NCBI GenBank assembly: GCA_036946625.1
Contig: JAQIIU010000003.1
Span: 1,003,961 to 1,067,960, forward strand
Direction: 5' to 3'
Source of the DNA: Methylorubrum populi
Lineage (GTDB): Bacteria > Pseudomonadota > Alphaproteobacteria > Rhizobiales > Beijerinckiaceae
Length of the DNA: 64,000 nt
Numbering within the stretch: the stretch's first letter is position 1; each line of letters opens with the position of its first letter. Shown in pieces: positions 63,293 through 64,000 of the stretch. The position numbers and the translations under genes are program-made. Below the pieces are notes generated by a model, which ran no database searches, was not told where the DNA came from, and saw nothing but the letters and a program-made list of their open reading frames with translations.

Positions 63293-64000
63293 CCCGTGAC
63301 TTCGGTTCGGCCGGGCTGCCCGCCGGTTCGAGTCAGGGCATAGAGCGTGATCGCCGCCGCGTTCGAGACGTTGAGGCTGCGGATCGCCCCGACCGCGTCG
63401 ATGCGCACGAGCAGGTCGCAGCATTCGGTGGTGCGCTGCCGCAGGCCCTTGCCTTCCGCACCGAGCACGAGCACCGCCGGGCGGCGGGGGCCGACCGTAT
63501 CGAGGGGCGTGCCGGCGTCCGAATCGAGACCGATCCGGGTGAAGCCGCACTCGCCGAGCGTGATCAGGGCCTCGGCGAGATTGCGCACGATCACCAGCGG
63601 CACGTGCTCCAGGCCGCCCGAGGCCGATTTCGCGAGCACGCCGGTGGCGTTGGGCGAGTGACGCGCGGTGGTGACGATGGCGGTGACGCCGAAGGCCGCC
63701 GCGGTTCGCACGATCGCGCCGACGTTGTGCGGGTCGGTGATCTGGTCGAGCGCCAGCAGCAGCGCGTCGTCGGGCATCGCGTCGAGGGCGGGCGCGGCGA
63801 GCGGCTCGGCCTCGGCGTAGAGGCCCTGATGCACCGCGTCGGGCCCGAGCAGCCTGTCGATATCGCTGGGACGGACGATCTCCGGCTCGATCGGCAACGC
63901 GGCGAGCTCCTCCTTCAGGCGGGCGAGCGCGTTCTCGGTGGCGAGCAGCCGATGGAAGCGACGGCCTGCATTCGCGAGAGCCTGCGAGACGGGGTGCCAT
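63289..64000 (-). CDS. rlmB: TrmH/RlmB family rRNA 2'-O-methyltransferase, C-terminal part
   Basis: The gene enters from the right edge; 236 residues are visible. A substrate-binding L30e-like domain (HRLLATENALARLKEELAAL, IVRPSDIDRLLG, HQGLYAEAEPL) is followed by the knotted SPOUT domain with ALDQITDPHNVGAIVRTAAA, LVIVRNLAEAL, VLVLGAEGKGLR and RIDAVGAIRSLNVSNAAAI, which are motifs 1 to 3 of the family. These fit RlmB, which methylates G2251 of 23S rRNA; other TrmH paralogues are possible. The start lies outside the window. Confidence 0.9.
   Translation of the reverse strand, partial: WHPVSQALANAGRRFHRLLATENALARLKEELAALPIEPEIVRPSDIDRLLGPDAVHQGLYAEAEPLAAPALDAMPDDALLLALDQITDPHNVGAIVRTAAAFGVTAIVTTARHSPNATGVLAKSASGGLEHVPLVIVRNLAEALITLGECGFTRIGLDSDAGTPLDTVGPRRPAVLVLGAEGKGLRQRTTECCDLLVRIDAVGAIRSLNVSNAAAITLYALTRTGGQPGRTEVTG

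Overview
The window is high-GC alphaproteobacterial chromosome. It most resembles a methylotrophic Hyphomicrobiales genome of the Methylobacterium/Methylorubrum extorquens type. Reasons are the GcrA cell-cycle regulator, an EipB (DUF1849) envelope protein, two palindromes of the kind proposed for NadQ in front of nadABC, a partly aerobic-type set of cobalamin genes, 3-hydroxybutyrate dehydrogenase with malonyl-CoA decarboxylase, and several families of short palindromic intergenic repeats. No tRNA, rRNA or CRISPR array was found. The placement is by recognition only; no database search was possible.

Layout. 1-10 kb: the start of an L,D-transpeptidase (cut by the window edge), the nadA-nadB-nadC operon, a soluble chemoreceptor, an EthD-type pair, a type II NADH dehydrogenase, a zeta-class glutathione transferase, an ABM-domain protein and a His-rich PadR regulator resembling nickel-responsive YqjI. 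10-15 kb: aconitase with a strong terminator, and the cytochrome c maturation pair ccmA-ccmB. 15-19.6 kb: small exported proteins, a candidate small RNA carrying an anti-Shine-Dalgarno motif, and a cobalamin riboswitch in front of a TonB-dependent receptor. 19.6-21.5 kb: an IS701-type element between two copies of a 99-102 bp direct repeat, with its transposase frame broken at a slippery heptamer.

21.5-31.3 kb: a lytic transglycosylase, an MNT-HEPN pair, rplS, a broken polyphosphate kinase 2 gene with dispersed repeats inside and beside it, a YafK-type L,D-transpeptidase lipoprotein, accA coupled to a DUF1796 gene, 3-hydroxybutyrate dehydrogenase, a CsbD/DUF883 protein and malonyl-CoA decarboxylase. 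31.6-34.3 kb: three Tad-type pseudopilin-like genes (TadG plus two TadE-like) ending in a perfect terminator. 35-40.6 kb: an MFS exporter and four cobalamin genes (cobC, cbiB, cobQ, cobK). 40.7-44 kb: DNA polymerase IV with a zinc-ribbon leader, eipB and gcrA. 44.1-49.9 kb: the phosphate operon pstS-pstC-pstA-pstB-phoU-phoB behind a triple Pho box.

50-64 kb: several small unknown proteins (one NepR-like, one PilZ-like), an AmiC-type amidase followed by penicillin-binding protein 1A, the dimethylsulfone genes sfnG-sfnB, a DUF3024 gene with an unknown partner, rpsA, and a TrmH/RlmB-type rRNA methyltransferase cut by the right edge.

Most of the window is core metabolism and envelope biology. 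The less ordinary places are the riboswitch/small RNA segment (15.8-16.4 kb), the IS701 locus (19.6-21.5 kb), the MNT-HEPN plus PPK2-remnant segment (22.8-25.1 kb) and the repeat-rich gaps at 34.2-34.5 and 63.0-63.3 kb. I did not see a clearly new multi-gene system. The best leads are the small RNA candidate, the IS701 frameshift with its flanking repeats, and the B12-riboswitch control of a siderophore-class receptor.
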